Assembly: GCF_003945595.2 (NCBI RefSeq)
Contig: NW_024104367.1
Coordinates: 1,815,981-1,879,980 of the forward strand
Reading direction: 5' to 3'
From: Pipra filicauda
Taxonomy: Eukaryota > Chordata > Aves > Passeriformes > Pipridae
Length of the DNA: 64,000 bases
In this document: positions 27,916-40,425 of the stretch, piece after piece
Layout of the letters: the number at the start of each line of letters is the position of its first letter
How positions within the stretch are numbered: position 1 is the stretch's first letter
Program-made: the position numbers and the translations under genes
The notes under the pieces: generated by a model
What the model was told of the DNA's origin: nothing
The model's database searches: none
Seen by the model: only the letters and a program-made list of their open reading frames with translations

Positions 27916-28534
27916 AGCAGTGATCTGATTTTAGTTAAGAACAGTCAGGTTATTCTTTATTTGAGATCCCGTGGCATTTGCCTGCTGTTGAGATTATGGA
28001 AAACTTGTTCTCATGTGTTGATGCTTTTTCCCTTATTGGCCACTTTCATTTGTGAATTGCAGTTTCATGAGTTAAAAAATGATTGGAAGGCAAGAATGTG
28101 GTAATTTATTAGCAGTATCTCCGAATTTTGGAACAGTATTGAAGATTATATATATTGGAATGATAAATTTTCTTTGCTGTTAACTGCAAAAATCCACTTG
28201 AATTTAACCAACTTCATATTCCAGTTTGGCAATGCATCTGTACATGATGGGCTACCACAAGTGCTTTTGAAAATACAAATCAAATTGATCAACAAGCATT
28301 TAAACCAAGGAAGATTTTTTTTTTTTCTGAAGACCTTTTTTCCCTCTAGTAGTTGCTGTCAAGATTTTAAAAACTGTTCTCTTTAAATGAAATATTGTAC
28401 ATTGTTTGGTTTTTTTTCCATAAAGAATTTAAAAACATAGTTTTACAAGTTTTAGAAAACCAAAGTGCATGGTGTTGCACATAATAATAGAAAGTAAAAA
28501 TACAGTTTAGAGTATGAAATTGGACATTTGTAGC

Positions 28535-29123
28535 CCAGAATACCAACCATGTCCTGGGCTGCATCCAAAGCAGTGTGGGCAGCAGGTCGAGGGAGGGGAT
28601 TTTGCCCCTCTGCTCTTTCTCTTGTGAAATCCCACTGTGTCCAGCTCTGGACTCCCCAACACAAAAAAAGAAATGGACCTGTTGGAGCAAGTCCAGAGGG
28701 GGCCATGGAGATGCTGGAGCACCTCTCCTGGGACAGGCTGAAGGAATTGGAATGGTTCAATCTGGAGAAGAGAAGGCTCCTGGGAGGCCTTAGAGCAACT
28801 TCCAGTGCCTAAAGGGGGCTCCTAAGAAAGATGGAGAGAGACTCTTTACCAAGGCCTGTTTTGGCAGGACGAGGGGAAATGGTTTAAAACTGAAAAAGTG
28901 TAGATTTGGACTGGATATGGTGAAGAAATTTGTTGGATGAGGTACTGGAACAAGTTTCCCAGAGAAGCTGTGGCTGCCCCATCCCTGGAAGTGTCCAAGG
29001 CCAGGTTGGATGGAGGCCTGAGCAACCTGGGATAGTGGAAGGTGTCCCTGCCCATGGCAGGGGGTTGGAATGAGATGGCCTTCAAGGTCTCGTCTAACCC
29101 CAAGCAATCTATGATTCTATGAA
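28535..29123 (+). mobile_element. CR1 LINE, about 590-bp 3' fragment, plus strand
   Basis: The longest CR1 copy in the window. The left part is terminal ORF2 (reverse transcriptase C-terminal region), recognisable in CCATGTCCTGGGCTGCATCC and CTGTTGGAGCAAGTCCAGAG. It runs through the 3' UTR (GAGAAGCTGTGGCTGCCCCA) to the tail ATCTATGATTCTATGAAA at 29106-29123. The ORF2 part carries small gaps and stops, so it cannot be translated as an intact enzyme. Frames on the opposite strand (28367-29107) are shadows of it. Confidence 0.95.
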
Positions 29124-31264
29124 ACTGAAAAAGAGTTTGAGTAATCCATCACCAACTTCTGAGAATAATTTACAATACGAGATTTACTTTTTTCTTAATA
29201 TCGTTGAACCATTTAATATCTTCTCTTCATAATTTTTTTAAGGCAAAGCTTCTCTAAGTGTGTACTTTGAAGACTTGGTGCAGTTACAGTTATGACTTAT
29301 TTTGATTATTTTCTAACCAATTTTATTTTTCCCTACTTTTGCTTATACCTTCCAATTTATTGCCATTGAACCTTGTTTCAGAACAGGAGATAACTGCATT
29401 TTTCCCTGCTCACTATGTACTTTATATTTAACTTTCCACTAACTCTGACTGAGTGAGTGGGCAACAATATTTGTTGCGGTTCATTGTGTGGGTACAGGAA
29501 AGTAAGAAATGTAAAACTGTATTCAGAAAAGTAATTCTCAAGGAAAACATTTTTTTAAAAACAATTATTAAAAACAAAGTGTGAAGTTATACACACACTG
29601 AGTCAAAGTTCCCTTGTGGGTTTTCTTAGTTACATCCCTCCCCCTCTAATTTTCTGTAGTTCCTGTTCTGCCTAAGAAAGCAAGCAAAATAAGGCCATTT
29701 TCTCTATAAAAATTACCACAGGATAGACTCAATTTAAATTTATTTCACTAGATTTCCATTGCTTACCCACTGTGGCCGTCAAGAATTCATGGTAGATATT
29801 AGTGCAAGTCATCCCATGGAAAGTGTATTAAGAACAGACTCATTTAATTATGAAATGCTTCATATTGGACTGCTTTATCTGATAGTTTAAGCTTTCATTC
29901 TTTCAGGTCATAAAATGCAGAAATTTTCATGCTAAGCACTATTTAATAATTGTATAGCATCAATCTGATATTATCAGAGTCTTTAAGGTGCACAGTGTCT
30001 TGATCAGCCTCCTCAAAAACTAAGGGTATCCAGACCTCGAGTCCTTTTGGGGTTTTGCTGATGTTTCTAAGGGAGAATTCTGACACTGTGTCAAAAACTC
30101 CCCAAATTCTGCTCCAAGAAATCAGGAGCACATCAGTAAAGTCCTTATCTGTCAGCTCCTCATTCTATCCCTTATCCAGCAAGACCAGCCCTTCTCCCAT
30201 TTTATTAGAAAAATTGCAGGAAAATTGACCTCTGGGAAGTCTCCCACTGCTTCCCTAATTTATAAATCCCCATTTGACAGTGTAGTTTTTTCTACGCTGT
30301 GAATAAATGGGACACAGATCTGGAGAGACAGATCCTAAAGGAGACCTATAATAAAATCAGAATTAAAACCAGAAGCAGTCTCACACTTGGGTGAATTCTT
30401 CTTTCTTAGGGATGCTCATTCAGGCATCTTATCCTGAGCTGCACTGACTTGTGTTGTCTTGGGCTTTTCTGTTGGCTCTAGGCAGTCTGTAACTGCAGCA
30501 AAACTATCACAAAAGGTATTACTTTAAGCTGTGTATTTTACTGTTTCTGTCTGTACCAAATTCTCTCATGACATACTGGGAGAGCTTATCTTTTCTGCAC
30601 TACTGCCTTCTGTGTCCATAGTAAAAATAATTTCTGCTTTTGCTTACATTTTTGCCCATTCTTCTTCTCTTCCAAAGTGAGTTGACAGAATAGAATTTGA
30701 AAGTGGAAATATGCATAATATCAAGAATCAGTTTTTCCTGGAATATGTTAGAAAACCTGCCTGCTCGAGTATAGGGGTGAAAAGGGCACAGGGTGGTACT
30801 GCTGTGCCGTGCTTGTGCCTGTGGGGGCAAAACAGCAGGTCATTATATCCAGACTTTAGCTTTTAGCTCACCTTTGGCACTTTTTCTGCTTTATCTTTTC
30901 CTTCAAACTTACAAAGTTTGATAAATTTATCAACTGAAATTCAATCTAGTGGTTCAGCCCAGGGCATAAATCTAGGCACCCGCCTAACTCTAGGAAGTTG
31001 GGGTCAACAAAATCATATTTATTATATAACATTCCATTTTTCCTGCATTATTTAAATGAAGGGCAGCTGTTTCACAGTCAGAACATGCTGATGTGAAACG
31101 AGCAGCCTACCTGCTCTCATTTAAAATGGTTTGGAAACATCTTACTTTCTTTCAGAATCTTAATGACTGCCTGCCTGACCTCTCCCTCCTCCGTTGGTCA
31201 CCTACATCTGCAGCCAAGTCCAGTGTTCAGACACCGGTGTGTGAGTCACACAGACACTGCAGTG
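29124..31264. other. Unique noncoding DNA, no gene recognised
   Basis: About 2.1 kb of AT-leaning sequence. Frames of 62-76 codons at 29943-30131 and 30600-30830 have no protein-like features. I see no repeat or regulatory feature I can support. Confidence 0.6.
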
Positions 31265-31406
31265 AGAATCACAGAATCACAGCATGGTTTGGGGCGGAAG
31301 GGATCTTAAAAATTATCTTGTTCCAACCCCCTGCCGTGGGCAGGGACATCTTACACTAGACCAGGTTGCTCCAAGCCCCATCCAACCTGGCCTTGGACAC
31401 TTCCAT
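31265..31406 (-). mobile_element. CR1 LINE, short 3' fragment, minus strand
   Basis: Only the last 140 or so bases of a CR1, in antisense. The tail GAATCACAGAATCACAGC is at the left, then the 3' UTR through CCAAGCCCCATCCAACCTGG. It stops at about 31406 in the middle of the sequence 'ttggacacttcca'. Its similarity to the consensus is fairly high. Confidence 0.93.
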
Positions 31407-32779
31407 GTGCTCATGGTGTTCCTGAAAAAAGTGAGAGAGAGAAAACAAGTGTGTTGGTTGCAGATTTTAACTTACAATAGGGAAAATGAGAGGGACTCAT
31501 AACGTATTTCTGAATGAAAAATTGTGTATTGCTATTAAAATTAAGTGTTGTATTGTAGTCATATCACAAACCTGTACGTGCAGTTCTCAGCTAGAAACTG
31601 GGGTTGCCCAGATTTTAAGACTTCGTAATGCAGTAATTCAAACCCGGGAGAGCTGTTAGCAAAGATGCCAGTTCAGCACTGAATTAATCAGCACTAGAGG
31701 TGGTTGGGGATAGCTGTTTTTATTGTTGGTTCAGGAGAACTTAAAGCAGTCCTGGTACACAGCTCTAATCTGAAGGGGTTTTTTTGAGTTTTGGTTACAG
31801 ATTTATCTGGACAGTCCTTAAAAAAACAGAGAAAAATTATTCCTCACTGAATAAGAATGGTTTTCAAGTTGGAGAATTTCCTTCTGCAAAGGGGGAGAGA
31901 CAAAAAGCCACCTCCTAGAAGCAGAAACTGCTAGAAAAGGGAGGAGAAATTCAGCCAACCCCTGTAGCTCAGGTTGGAAATGGACCGAGTCTGTTGCCCC
32001 TCAGAACAGTGGTAGGGAAGGGAGATGTTCAGAAAGAAGAGCAGTTGGGGAAAGCAGCAAGATTTTCTTAACCTCTATTTTCATTTTTTTCTCATTCAGT
32101 TGTTCTGAGCAAACTCTTTTTAAAGAATACCTAGTTCATGGTGTAGGAAAATGTAGTATTGCTGGTAATTCCACCACAAATTCTGAGGGCTGTGCCCCGT
32201 CTCTCTTCACATCAGCCTTTGCAGTTGTGTTGTCCTTGCTTTCCCTGCTCACTCCTGCAGCAAATTGGGCTTTTATTACTGCAGCATATTCTTGCAATTT
32301 TGCAATTTGCTATAGTAATATTTCATCCAAGACAAGGAATTTAATGAAGAGTCTTTCAGGGGGAAAAAAAAAAAAGATTCTTCTCTTTGTTATAACATTT
32401 TGGTCAGTGATGAGTCCATACCCATGTACAAAGCAACCCTTACTTTAGAGAAGAATTCAGGTGAGATCTGTCCTGGTTTAAGTATCATGGAAGTTTTTTT
32501 ACAAAGCCATCCATCAATTGTTTTTGAGTTACTTTCTAAGTTCTTTCAACAGTATCTTTTGTAGTGGCTGGAGTTTGGTTTTTTTTTTTTGGTCAAAATG
32601 TTTGGTGTCTCATGCTCAGTTTTTGGGGCAGTTGTTGGATGTTGCTGCTTGGAATGATGTGCAGTGTAGCATGTGAAGGATTGCAGACATGATTTGATTT
32701 TGGTGTCAAATAACCATCCTATTCTGACCAATATTAGTGTTTCTGCACTCAGAAAAATTTTTTACAATACTGGAAACCT
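31407..32779. other. Unique noncoding DNA, no gene recognised
   Basis: About 1.4 kb with short chance frames only. The word TGTCCTGGTTTAAG at 32469-32482 resembles the start of some avian LTRs but nothing LTR-like follows it. T-runs near 32579-32590 and an A-run near 32363-32374 are simple sequence. Confidence 0.55.
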
Positions 32780-33127
32780 TTACAGAACTGTCAGTGTTTT
32801 AAACAATGTGCATGTAGTCTGTGTGGCTGCTTGACAGTGTGGACAAATAGGATGGTTATCTCGGCAGAGTTTCCCTTCAGAACTGAAGGTTAACAGCCAC
32901 CTTGTACAGCTGGGGCATGAACGTGTGCTTTGAAGCTGGGTCTTGCCAGAGGTATCTTTAATGGGTTTATGTTCAACCATTTGTTTCCTATCAGAGCCTT
33001 TCTCAGCTGTGAGATTGATCTCTTGAGAGGTGATTATTCCTATACACCTGCGTTTTACCTTGCTCAGGAGGCTTGGCACAAAGTCTGGCCTTTCTCTGAC
33101 AGGCAGTGTGAAAAATAGGGGAATTTT
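32780..33127 (-). other. Unidentified minus-strand open stretch with a Cys/His cluster
   Basis: The frame is open for 115 codons from a TGA at 33130-33128 to the stop ending at 32780. An acceptor-like CACACTGCCTGTCAG precedes residues RERPDF near 33105. Counting from the GTG codon at 33079 (99 aa), Cys55, Cys58, Cys72, His76, Cys79, His81, Cys82 and Cys90 form an arrangement (CPSC, then CRDNHPICPHC) that could bind zinc. I do not recognise the protein. It sits next to two other open frames on the same strand in other phases, so it could be one exon of a gene, part of a decayed gene, or chance. Confidence 0.25.
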
Positions 33128-33261
33128 TCAAGCATTAAAAAAGTGTATTTTTCTCCTCTCCAGGTTTGAAGTTTCACCACAGTCAGAGAGTGTAGTTCCA
33201 CTCCCAGATTCATTCCAGCATCATCACCAGTTAGGGACATGACGATACAACGTGTGTACAA
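33064..33261 (-). other. Unidentified minus-strand open frame, middle of a three-frame cluster
   Basis: The frame gives 65 aa from its first start, and remains open for a few codons upstream across an acceptor-like CTATTTTTGCAG at about 33290. The peptide (for example SLTGDDAGMNLGVELHSL) is not of low complexity. It overlaps the start of the Cys/His frame in another phase. Alone it is weak; it is listed because the three frames lie in order on one strand within 1 kb. Confidence 0.15.
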
Positions 33262-33342
33262 AGTTCTCTGGCAATGTCTGCAAAAATAGTTTGAAGACTT
33301 TGTAAAAAATCTGAAATTTCCCAGGTGTGGATGATATGAGCT

Positions 33343-33759
33343 TTAGATCACTGTACTGTACTGTCTGGCTTCCCTGTTCCTGAATTTGTGCACTAGAGTT
33401 GTGACATCAGTGGCAGGTCCTCTGCTTTCAATTACATCCTTTTTCAGTACAGGAGGATGGGTTTCCCCACACTGCTGCATGATCCTCACGTCTGAAAGTG
33501 GGATATGTAGAGAATTGGGATGGTTCTTACTCACACTAAGCTGTGCAGCTACAGCACTGCATATCAAGAGGGAAAGCAAAAACAAAAAGAACAAAATAAT
33601 AATTAAAACAAAATCTACCTTTTTCACGTGTGTTTTTTTGGAGTGAAGCCATAGTAATAAGATTTTCACTTTGGAATGGGAGTCCGAGAAATCAACACTA
33701 TTAAGGGAAATTTTAGCTTTCATAATTAGACTGGGAGATGCATAGTTTGCTAACAACAT
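33343..33759 (-). other. Unidentified 138-codon minus-strand frame with hydrophobic segment
   Basis: The frame encodes 138 aa. Residues about 49-72 form a hydrophobic run (FVLIIILFFLFLLSLLIC) that would suit one membrane helix. The same bases, however, are a T-rich tract ending in GATATGCAG, a very good splice acceptor, so the hydrophobic run may simply be translated intron. If spliced there, the exon would encode about 70 residues, from AVAAQLS to a C-terminal ARQYSTVI. I cannot name the product; it may be a real exon, a pseudogene or chance. Confidence 0.25.
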
Positions 33760-35694
33760 GTGTGTGCTATTTTGTTTTAGATGCTTAAAATGATGTTACC
33801 TGGAGTAAGCATCAGTAGACGTAAAACAAAGTCCTAGGGAGTCAAGGGATGGAGCCGGAGTGTGGGAGCTTGTTCAATCTCTTACTGTTTTATTTGTGCT
33901 GGTTTTAAGAGGCATTGAATAAAGTGCTTGTCCTGGTTCCCAAAGCAAATAGGAAAAAATCTTCTTGCTCATAAAATATAAATAAATTATAAATCTTTTT
34001 GTGCTCATCCTGGTGGATGTTTCATTATATTATGTGTTCATCTATTTTTCATTATTTTTACCTTAAATTTGTCAGTGTTTGCACTCCTAGGAAATGTGTG
34101 TTGTTGCAAGGTGAAAAAAAGAAAAAAGAAAAACTTTTCGAATGTTGATGGCAATAGAAATGGATGAGATATACATAAATAATAGAAATGGTTTTTATTC
34201 ATTGGTTTCAGACCACTGATGTATTTTACTGAGGATTTTGGTCAAGGAAATGGATAGTTTGAAGTTAAGCAATGTTGCCATGGGCTCTGATTAAGCAGAG
34301 AGATTTGGAGACACAAAGCAGGTGGCTCTTGTGCACATTAATTCGGTCTTTCCTAAGCTACACCGCAGCTCCTTTGCTTGGGGGCTCTGTGAGGAGGGGA
34401 GATGGAGGGGGGTGGCTGTGAGGGCCCCTGGTTTGGAGGTAAGTGTCAAATACAACCACAATTTTAAAAATTGCAGGAAAAAAAATCATCTCCATTTGTC
34501 AGTGTGGGGTGTCAGAGAGAAAGCAATGAATCTGCATATGCCCTGGCAGGTTTGCACAGCACAGAAAAAGGGATTATTGCAGAATACACTGTGTTCTTTG
34601 CATCCTGAGTTGTCAGAAAGGGACAAGATAAAGAAATCCTGTTTTCATGATGAAGCAGCACAGTCAGTTCTTAACATTATATTAAAACCCTGATATCCAG
34701 GAAAGGCTCAGAGAAGTTTTATTGCAGTGCTCCAGCCATGCAGACCTGTTGCAAATTGTGTCATTTTTGTGAAGGGTGATGTTGCTTAGAGAAAACAGTA
34801 TTTACTTTCTTATTTGAAAATCAACTTTCAAAGACCTAGAAGGAGAGAGTATAATTTCAACTTGTTTTCTGAAGTGTGAATTTGTAACATTATTTTTAAT
34901 CATGAAAAATTTCAGGAGAGGACCTTTTACATTCGAACAATGCTGGTGGATGCTTTTCTGGGGAAACACAAAGTTCTGCAAATTTTTCAGGTCATTCAGT
35001 AATCTCATCTCCTGAACTAAGAGTGCACTTGTTTGCTCTGCAGGTTTGGAAGTCGTCGGATATCCTGGGTCAACTGGCTTGTGTAGACAAAAAGAAGATA
35101 AAGTTGATGTTCTATAATGTTTAAATCTGATGGTCTATTTATGAATATTTATAGTTTGTAATATACCCACGTAGCCTCAGGTGGAATAATCCCTCAGTGA
35201 TTTCCAGGATGCTGAACCAGTGCCTTGAAGCTGTCGTTTATTGGTGGGATGAGAGAACACTTAATACGTGGTTTTTAGTTTCCAAGTGTTCATTAGCGTC
35301 ATGAATTCCTCCTGGGGAGGAAAACCAGGAAATATTGACTTGAGAATATGTCATAAGATGGAAAAACAGTTTGGAGCTAGAAATGTGAAATATAACGGGA
35401 TGCTGTGGATGGTACTTTGTGTTTAGTGCACATGAAAATATTATTATCAACTTGCATGTTGAGGGAAGAAATCTCTGGTCTGCAAATGGCATCTCATACC
35501 TTGGCAGAAAGGTCAGCATCAATCACTGTGGAAGGGAAGTTATCAATCCAGAGTTCTGTAAAGTTTCTTTCCCAGATTTCAGCAGAATATTGGAAAGCAT
35601 GACCTCACTCTGAAGCTGTGCTTTCAGAAAAATGTGCCTGCTTATTGTAGGCTGCTGTTGTAATGAGCAGTGGGAACATTTTCTTTAGGACTGC

Positions 35695-35910
35695 TCCAAA
35701 AACTGTCCAAATTGCATTTATTTATTAAAATAACTTATCTTAGAGAGTTTATTTTGAACTATTTATCATAGCTCATGGCAATAGGTGTCTAAATAAATGG
35801 GATTTTGTCATAATGAAATGGCAAATTAAATGCAAATTAGATCTTTAAAAAAATTAAAAACAGATGTAGTTGCAGTAAAATTCACTGATAATAAATACTT
35901 TAAAAAAAGC
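35695..35910. other. Candidate conserved noncoding element with octamer site
   Basis: A perfect octamer ATGCAAAT lies at 35830-35837, flanked by AAATTAA and ATTAG words, with TTGCATTTATTTATTAAAA about 110 bases upstream and GTCATAATGAAATGG between. POU-factor and homeodomain proteins bind such words. Conservation and activity are inferred, not shown. Confidence 0.27.
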
Positions 35911-37095
35911 CCCCCAAATGACTAGACAAGATGTATCACTGATAACTAACAGAAAGTATCTAGTTAGTGCTAATTTCAGCACAGCTAATTTCTGCTGCTG
36001 AAAGCAGAGGAAAAGTTTCAAGTCCCATATCTTGTCTCTAGTTTTTCTGTTGGTTATAAAGTGGAAGCTTCAACATAGATTTAAAAAATTATTTTTTGTG
36101 ATCTCGATATTTTGTTGTTTTGTTTTTTTTTTAAATGAGACAGGAAGATTTTTTTTCCTTTACTCTTTAAAAATATTATTTTTCTTTTTCATTTGATACT
36201 TGTGTGAAAGAATTAAACTGAACACAAAAGTTGCTATGGACTGTCAGATGGTGTCAGACCTGAACCAACTCTGCTATCTCCCATTTCAGGTTTAGCCACT
36301 TTAGAAAACAAAACAACACCCCCATAACAGCTTTCATTTGCATTAATGTAAAGTTATCTTTGTTTATCTAACAATATACCAGAGTGCTCTGCCCAAGTGA
36401 TGCTGAGGTGTATCCTCAGGCCTGTGTTGTAAGATCATGTGGGAGCAGAATTGTGGTGGGCAGGATTTTGGGAAGAAATGCAGATGTGAAGTGGGACAAA
36501 GCTGCAGATTTAGTTCGACCGCTGGTCTTGTCAGTAAGAGGTCCAGGACTCTTGGGAACTGTGAGGAGCAAACCTCTTACCATTAGACATAGCTATTGGA
36601 AGCCAAATTAAAAGCTGTATTTAAAGCACGGAATTGAAAGTATTTTTTAATTAAAATTAAAGTATGGAAACAAAAGGGTTTTTAAAAATTAAAATACACT
36701 TAACATGCCAAAAAAATACAGTATATATTTTATTAAAATTCTGTAGACACAAACATAAGCCAAATTTTTTAGGCCAGTTTTTCCCTCACAAGTTCATGAC
36801 TTGGAATTACTCATCCAGATTGACTGTTCTGGTGGGGATCTGAGAGATGCTCCATGCTTTCTCCTTATTCGGGCATGAAGAGAAGGGGAGGAGAACAGAT
36901 GACATTTGGGGATGCATTTTTCCCTGCCTAGAAGCTCCTGTAGCCTTGCCAGATCTCTCCCTGAGTGTCATCCTTCTCCTGTCTGCTGCAGACTCTGACC
37001 ATCATCTTCATAATGCACATTTTTGTCATTCATTCCCAATCACCACAGCTGTGATAAGAAAGGCAGCATGGTCTGCTGTGGAGTTGGATGAGCTT

Positions 37096-37164
37096 AAATT
37101 AAAAAAGACAAAAAAGAAAAAAGAAAAAGAAAAAAAAGAAAAGAGGAAAACAAAGAGGAAGATT
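37096..37164. repeat. A/G-rich low-complexity tract
   Basis: About 70 bases of AAAAAGA-type words on the plus strand, ending at GAGGAAGATTTAG. The run of Lys and Glu codons it produces in the frame ending at 37167 is an artefact of this composition. Confidence 0.85.
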
Positions 37165-40100
37165 TAGCTAATTTTGAGGAAAGATGCCAATGATACATCT
37201 ATTTTTTGGGAAGATGTCAATCAGGATGGAAGGTGACATTTTGGAGATGTAGGGAGCTTGATTTCTTTTTTCCTTAGTAGGGATGGAGAGGGGTACTTGA
37301 AAACCAAATTGTTGGATGTAGTAGCTAAAGAGTGGCTTCTTCTTTTATTTAGCTTAGTATGAGAATTGGTGAACTTTCTCTGCTCTGTAACATTGGTTTT
37401 TCAAGAAGCTCTTCAGAATATTACACTTTTAACTCTACTAATTTTGTCAAATTTTGTTGAAATAATAAAAAGTATTTTAAAAAAAGTTAGTAGAAAGGGA
37501 CAAGTTAATATAGAGATGATGTGATTGACTAAACCTTGTTTAATTATGAAACCTGATAACACTTGAGCAAATCTGAGCCAGATACATAGAGATTTTTGCC
37601 TTTTTTTCTCTGCAAGCGTTGCCATCAAACTCAAACTTAGCTGGATTGCTCCATGTTTTCCCCCAACCAATCAATTAGCAGAACATTAATTTTTTATAAA
37701 TGTCACACTGTTATAAAATTGCTTTTTGTCAGTTGATTTTCCCCTGGAACTATTTTTTATAGCACAGGGAGAAGTACTGAAGTGTATAATTTTTTGGATC
37801 TGAACAAGATTTGTTACAGAAGGATAATAACTGTATGCTTTAAACCAGATGGGATGTCACTTATTTGCTTTGGGCCTACTTTCTTTCACCACAAAACATT
37901 TGATGAAAAATACTATTGTTTATCAGTAAAGTCTTTCTTCCCAACCATCTTGATGAGATTCATCATCACATATGAGAATTAAATCTCAATCACAGGTTGT
38001 CCTAAACAAGTACTGAGTAATAAAATTATTTCTTTCTTGCTAATCGAAGACAGGATCGTTGGTAAAGATTTAATGGTCTTGCAGTTAAACTGTTGCTGTT
38101 TCTATTTTGCTGCAATTTTTGCTTTGGGTAGAGGAAGAATTGGGAGCAGAAAGATGTCTAAAGATGGGCCATTAGCGTTGACCTCTGAATTTTGTATCAA
38201 ACTTGTCAAGTTTCCCTGATAAAGTTTTAACTCCTGAGATTCTGCATAATGTATTTGGGATTTTGTTGTGATTACAGTGAAATACATTGATCTTCTTGAA
38301 ATGTTACTTGAATATTTGTGAATTTTTCCTGGTGTAAGGTGAAGATGTTAAGAGCTACTACTGTGCTCTTAGGCACTCTGGAATAAGCATGGAAAAGACA
38401 CAACTGGGGACCACTATTCCCTGCTTTTCACAGGCTTCCTCTGTCCTCTCCATGCAGTGGGAAGTGTGGTGTTGAACAACCTTCCATCAGAAACTCTTGT
38501 CTTGAAGATACACTTTCATAGCACCTCACTTGCTATTCACTAACAAATCCCTTAGGTTTTCTTTCCTTTTGGGTTTGAGAACTCCACTGGGTGAGCTGTG
38601 TTAAAGGAGACCCGTGCTTGTGATGTGAAAGTATAAAAATTTCTGTTTGGCCTTAAAAGTGTGAATTCTATTTTACAAAAGCAGGACAAAATATTTTTCT
38701 TCTCACTTTCATTTGAATTCTCGTCTCAGGAAGGAGTCTGCATTTTCTAAAATCTCAGTGCTTTTTAAAATCCCTGCACTTCTATGAAACTCTGCTCATA
38801 GAGAGGGTGTGTGTGTACAGCAAGTTCTTATAATTCTGCAATAACATTCTCCATTTTTTCTTAATGTTCTTATGTTAATTTTTCTCTACAGTGAAGGTAG
38901 AGCTGCTCTTACCTAGGGAATCCCAGGTTTTGAACTAGGATATGTCTGCCTGTTTGCTGCACTCCTACTTCTCATTCTCTTTGATTTTCTGTTTCAAACC
39001 ACTCAGCTAAAAGACATTTGATACTCTACTAAGAATATGATTAAAATATGACATTAAAAAGAAATAATAATTCAAGAATACCTAGCAGCTGTCCTGGTGC
39101 ATATTTGCTTTTAGATAAGGTAGCTGTGTTTTGCTGTTGTTAGTTTAGAAGCATAAATCTCTTTTTTATATAATACTTTGTTTAGGTATGGTGTATCCTT
39201 TTCATTTTTTATGACACTCTTATCAACCTGAGGTTTTTGTGAGGGCACATAATTGAAAAAGAGGACTGCTAACTGCACAGTCAGCCAGTTTAATCTACAG
39301 TCACTGGCAGACAAGAAACCTTGACTCACAAAAATATCAATGTTCCTACAAAGCCATTTGTTACTGTCTTTTGGAAAGAGTCTCATGTGGCACAGCCACA
39401 AAGCTCTGCACAAAAGGAGGCATAAACCAGAAGTCCACCAAGAATGAGCACTGCACTCATACTTTAAAGTGGTCAACAGCCTATTTTCCATGACTGAGTT
39501 GTAAAGAATATGATGTATATAACTTTTCTGCTCTTTCAAACAGCCAAATTTTCTGGGTGCAGTTGTTTGGCACGTCTAGTGAATTTTGTGTGCGTGCTGC
39601 TCATCTAACTGAGGATAATACAGGTTTTGATATATTGGTATGTCCACTTCATCACTTGGAACTATTAAACAGAGTAAAACTGTTGGTATCCTTTTGAATT
39701 AAAAAAGGCTAGTCAAAGGCATTAATACCCTCAAGCAGGAGAATGAAGTTCAATGAGTAGGAAGTAATTGAAAAGGAAGCTCTGGTTTTCCAGGAGGAAG
39801 TAGTGATCTGTAAGGAGGGAGAAGAACTAGTAGATGATGTATTTTGGGGAATTTAGTAAGGTTTTTGACATTCCTTCTCCTCTCCTTCACTTTAAACTGA
39901 AGACACATGATTTAGATTTTCCATACTGCAAATGCAGAACTCCTTGGAAAACCACCTATGGGAAAGCTGGGAGTGGTTCTTTGTGAGACTGGAAGGATAT
40001 AGTGAATGTGTGAAATAACACATTATTATTAGATTTGCAGGTGTAAGGAAGTTGGTAGAGAAACTTGGAGAACTGGACTGAAAAATGTAAGAATTCTCAT

Positions 40101-40319
40101 AGCAGTGAGAACAAACTGCTGACTTTAGGTGGGAGCACTTTGTTGATTCTCTGTTGTGCCTTTGCAATAGGGTACAGACCATAGAGAACTCAGACTATAG
40201 TCATGTTATGGTTAGACATCTGCACAGTATGGTCTGAGGAGGAGAATGAGAGAATCTGGGTTTTTTTAATTTGGCAGAAGACCAGGAGGTACATAACAGC
40301 CCTCTAATATGTTACTTCT

Positions 40320-40425
40320 TGTACTGATTTTGGCTGGGATACAGTTAATTTTCTTCTTAGTGGCTTGTATGGTGCTATGGTTTGTATTTGTGATGAAAAC
40401 AGTGTTGATAACCACAACACCTCTG
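40320..40425 (+). mobile_element. Avian ERV LTR, 5' fragment
   Basis: It begins TGTACTGATTTTGGCTGGGA at 40320, followed by ACAGTTAATTTTCTTCTTAG and a diverged stretch ending near CAGTGTTGATAACCACAACA. This matches, from memory, the first 100 or so bases of a widespread avian endogenous retrovirus LTR. The rest of the LTR is absent and no flanking duplication is visible, so this is a truncated, old remnant. Confidence 0.75.

Larger units (their letters stand above)
22096..28534. other. Unique noncoding DNA, no gene recognised
   Basis: About 6.4 kb with no recognisable exon. Small frames at 23018-23482, 24696-25160 and 25120-25620 overlap on both strands and look like chance. It contains an A-run at about 25889-25901, an 18-base T-run at 26373-26390, a short 17-bp tandem repeat at 27872-27915 and a possible conserved block at 27000-27500. 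Confidence 0.6.
33760..40319. other. Unique noncoding DNA, no gene recognised
   Basis: About 6.6 kb without a recognisable exon or interspersed repeat. Frames at 34322-34693 (123 codons, plus) and 39111-39539 (142 codons, minus) are the longest but show no domain. A purine-rich tract (37096-37164) and a POU/homeodomain-word block (35695-35910) are listed separately. Confidence 0.55.

Noticed and set aside
28367..29107. Several minus-strand frames of 71-107 codons
   Set aside because: They are mostly antisense to the plus-strand CR1 at 28535-29123.
32469..32482. TGTCCTGGTTTAAG, resembling an avian LTR start
   Set aside because: Only about 14 bases match and the following sequence is not LTR-like.
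39111..39539. 142-codon minus frame
   Set aside because: It is the longest frame outside the LTRs, but it has no recognisable domain, no clear splice or polyadenylation context and an arbitrary-looking peptide. It is treated as chance, though a protein search would be cheap.
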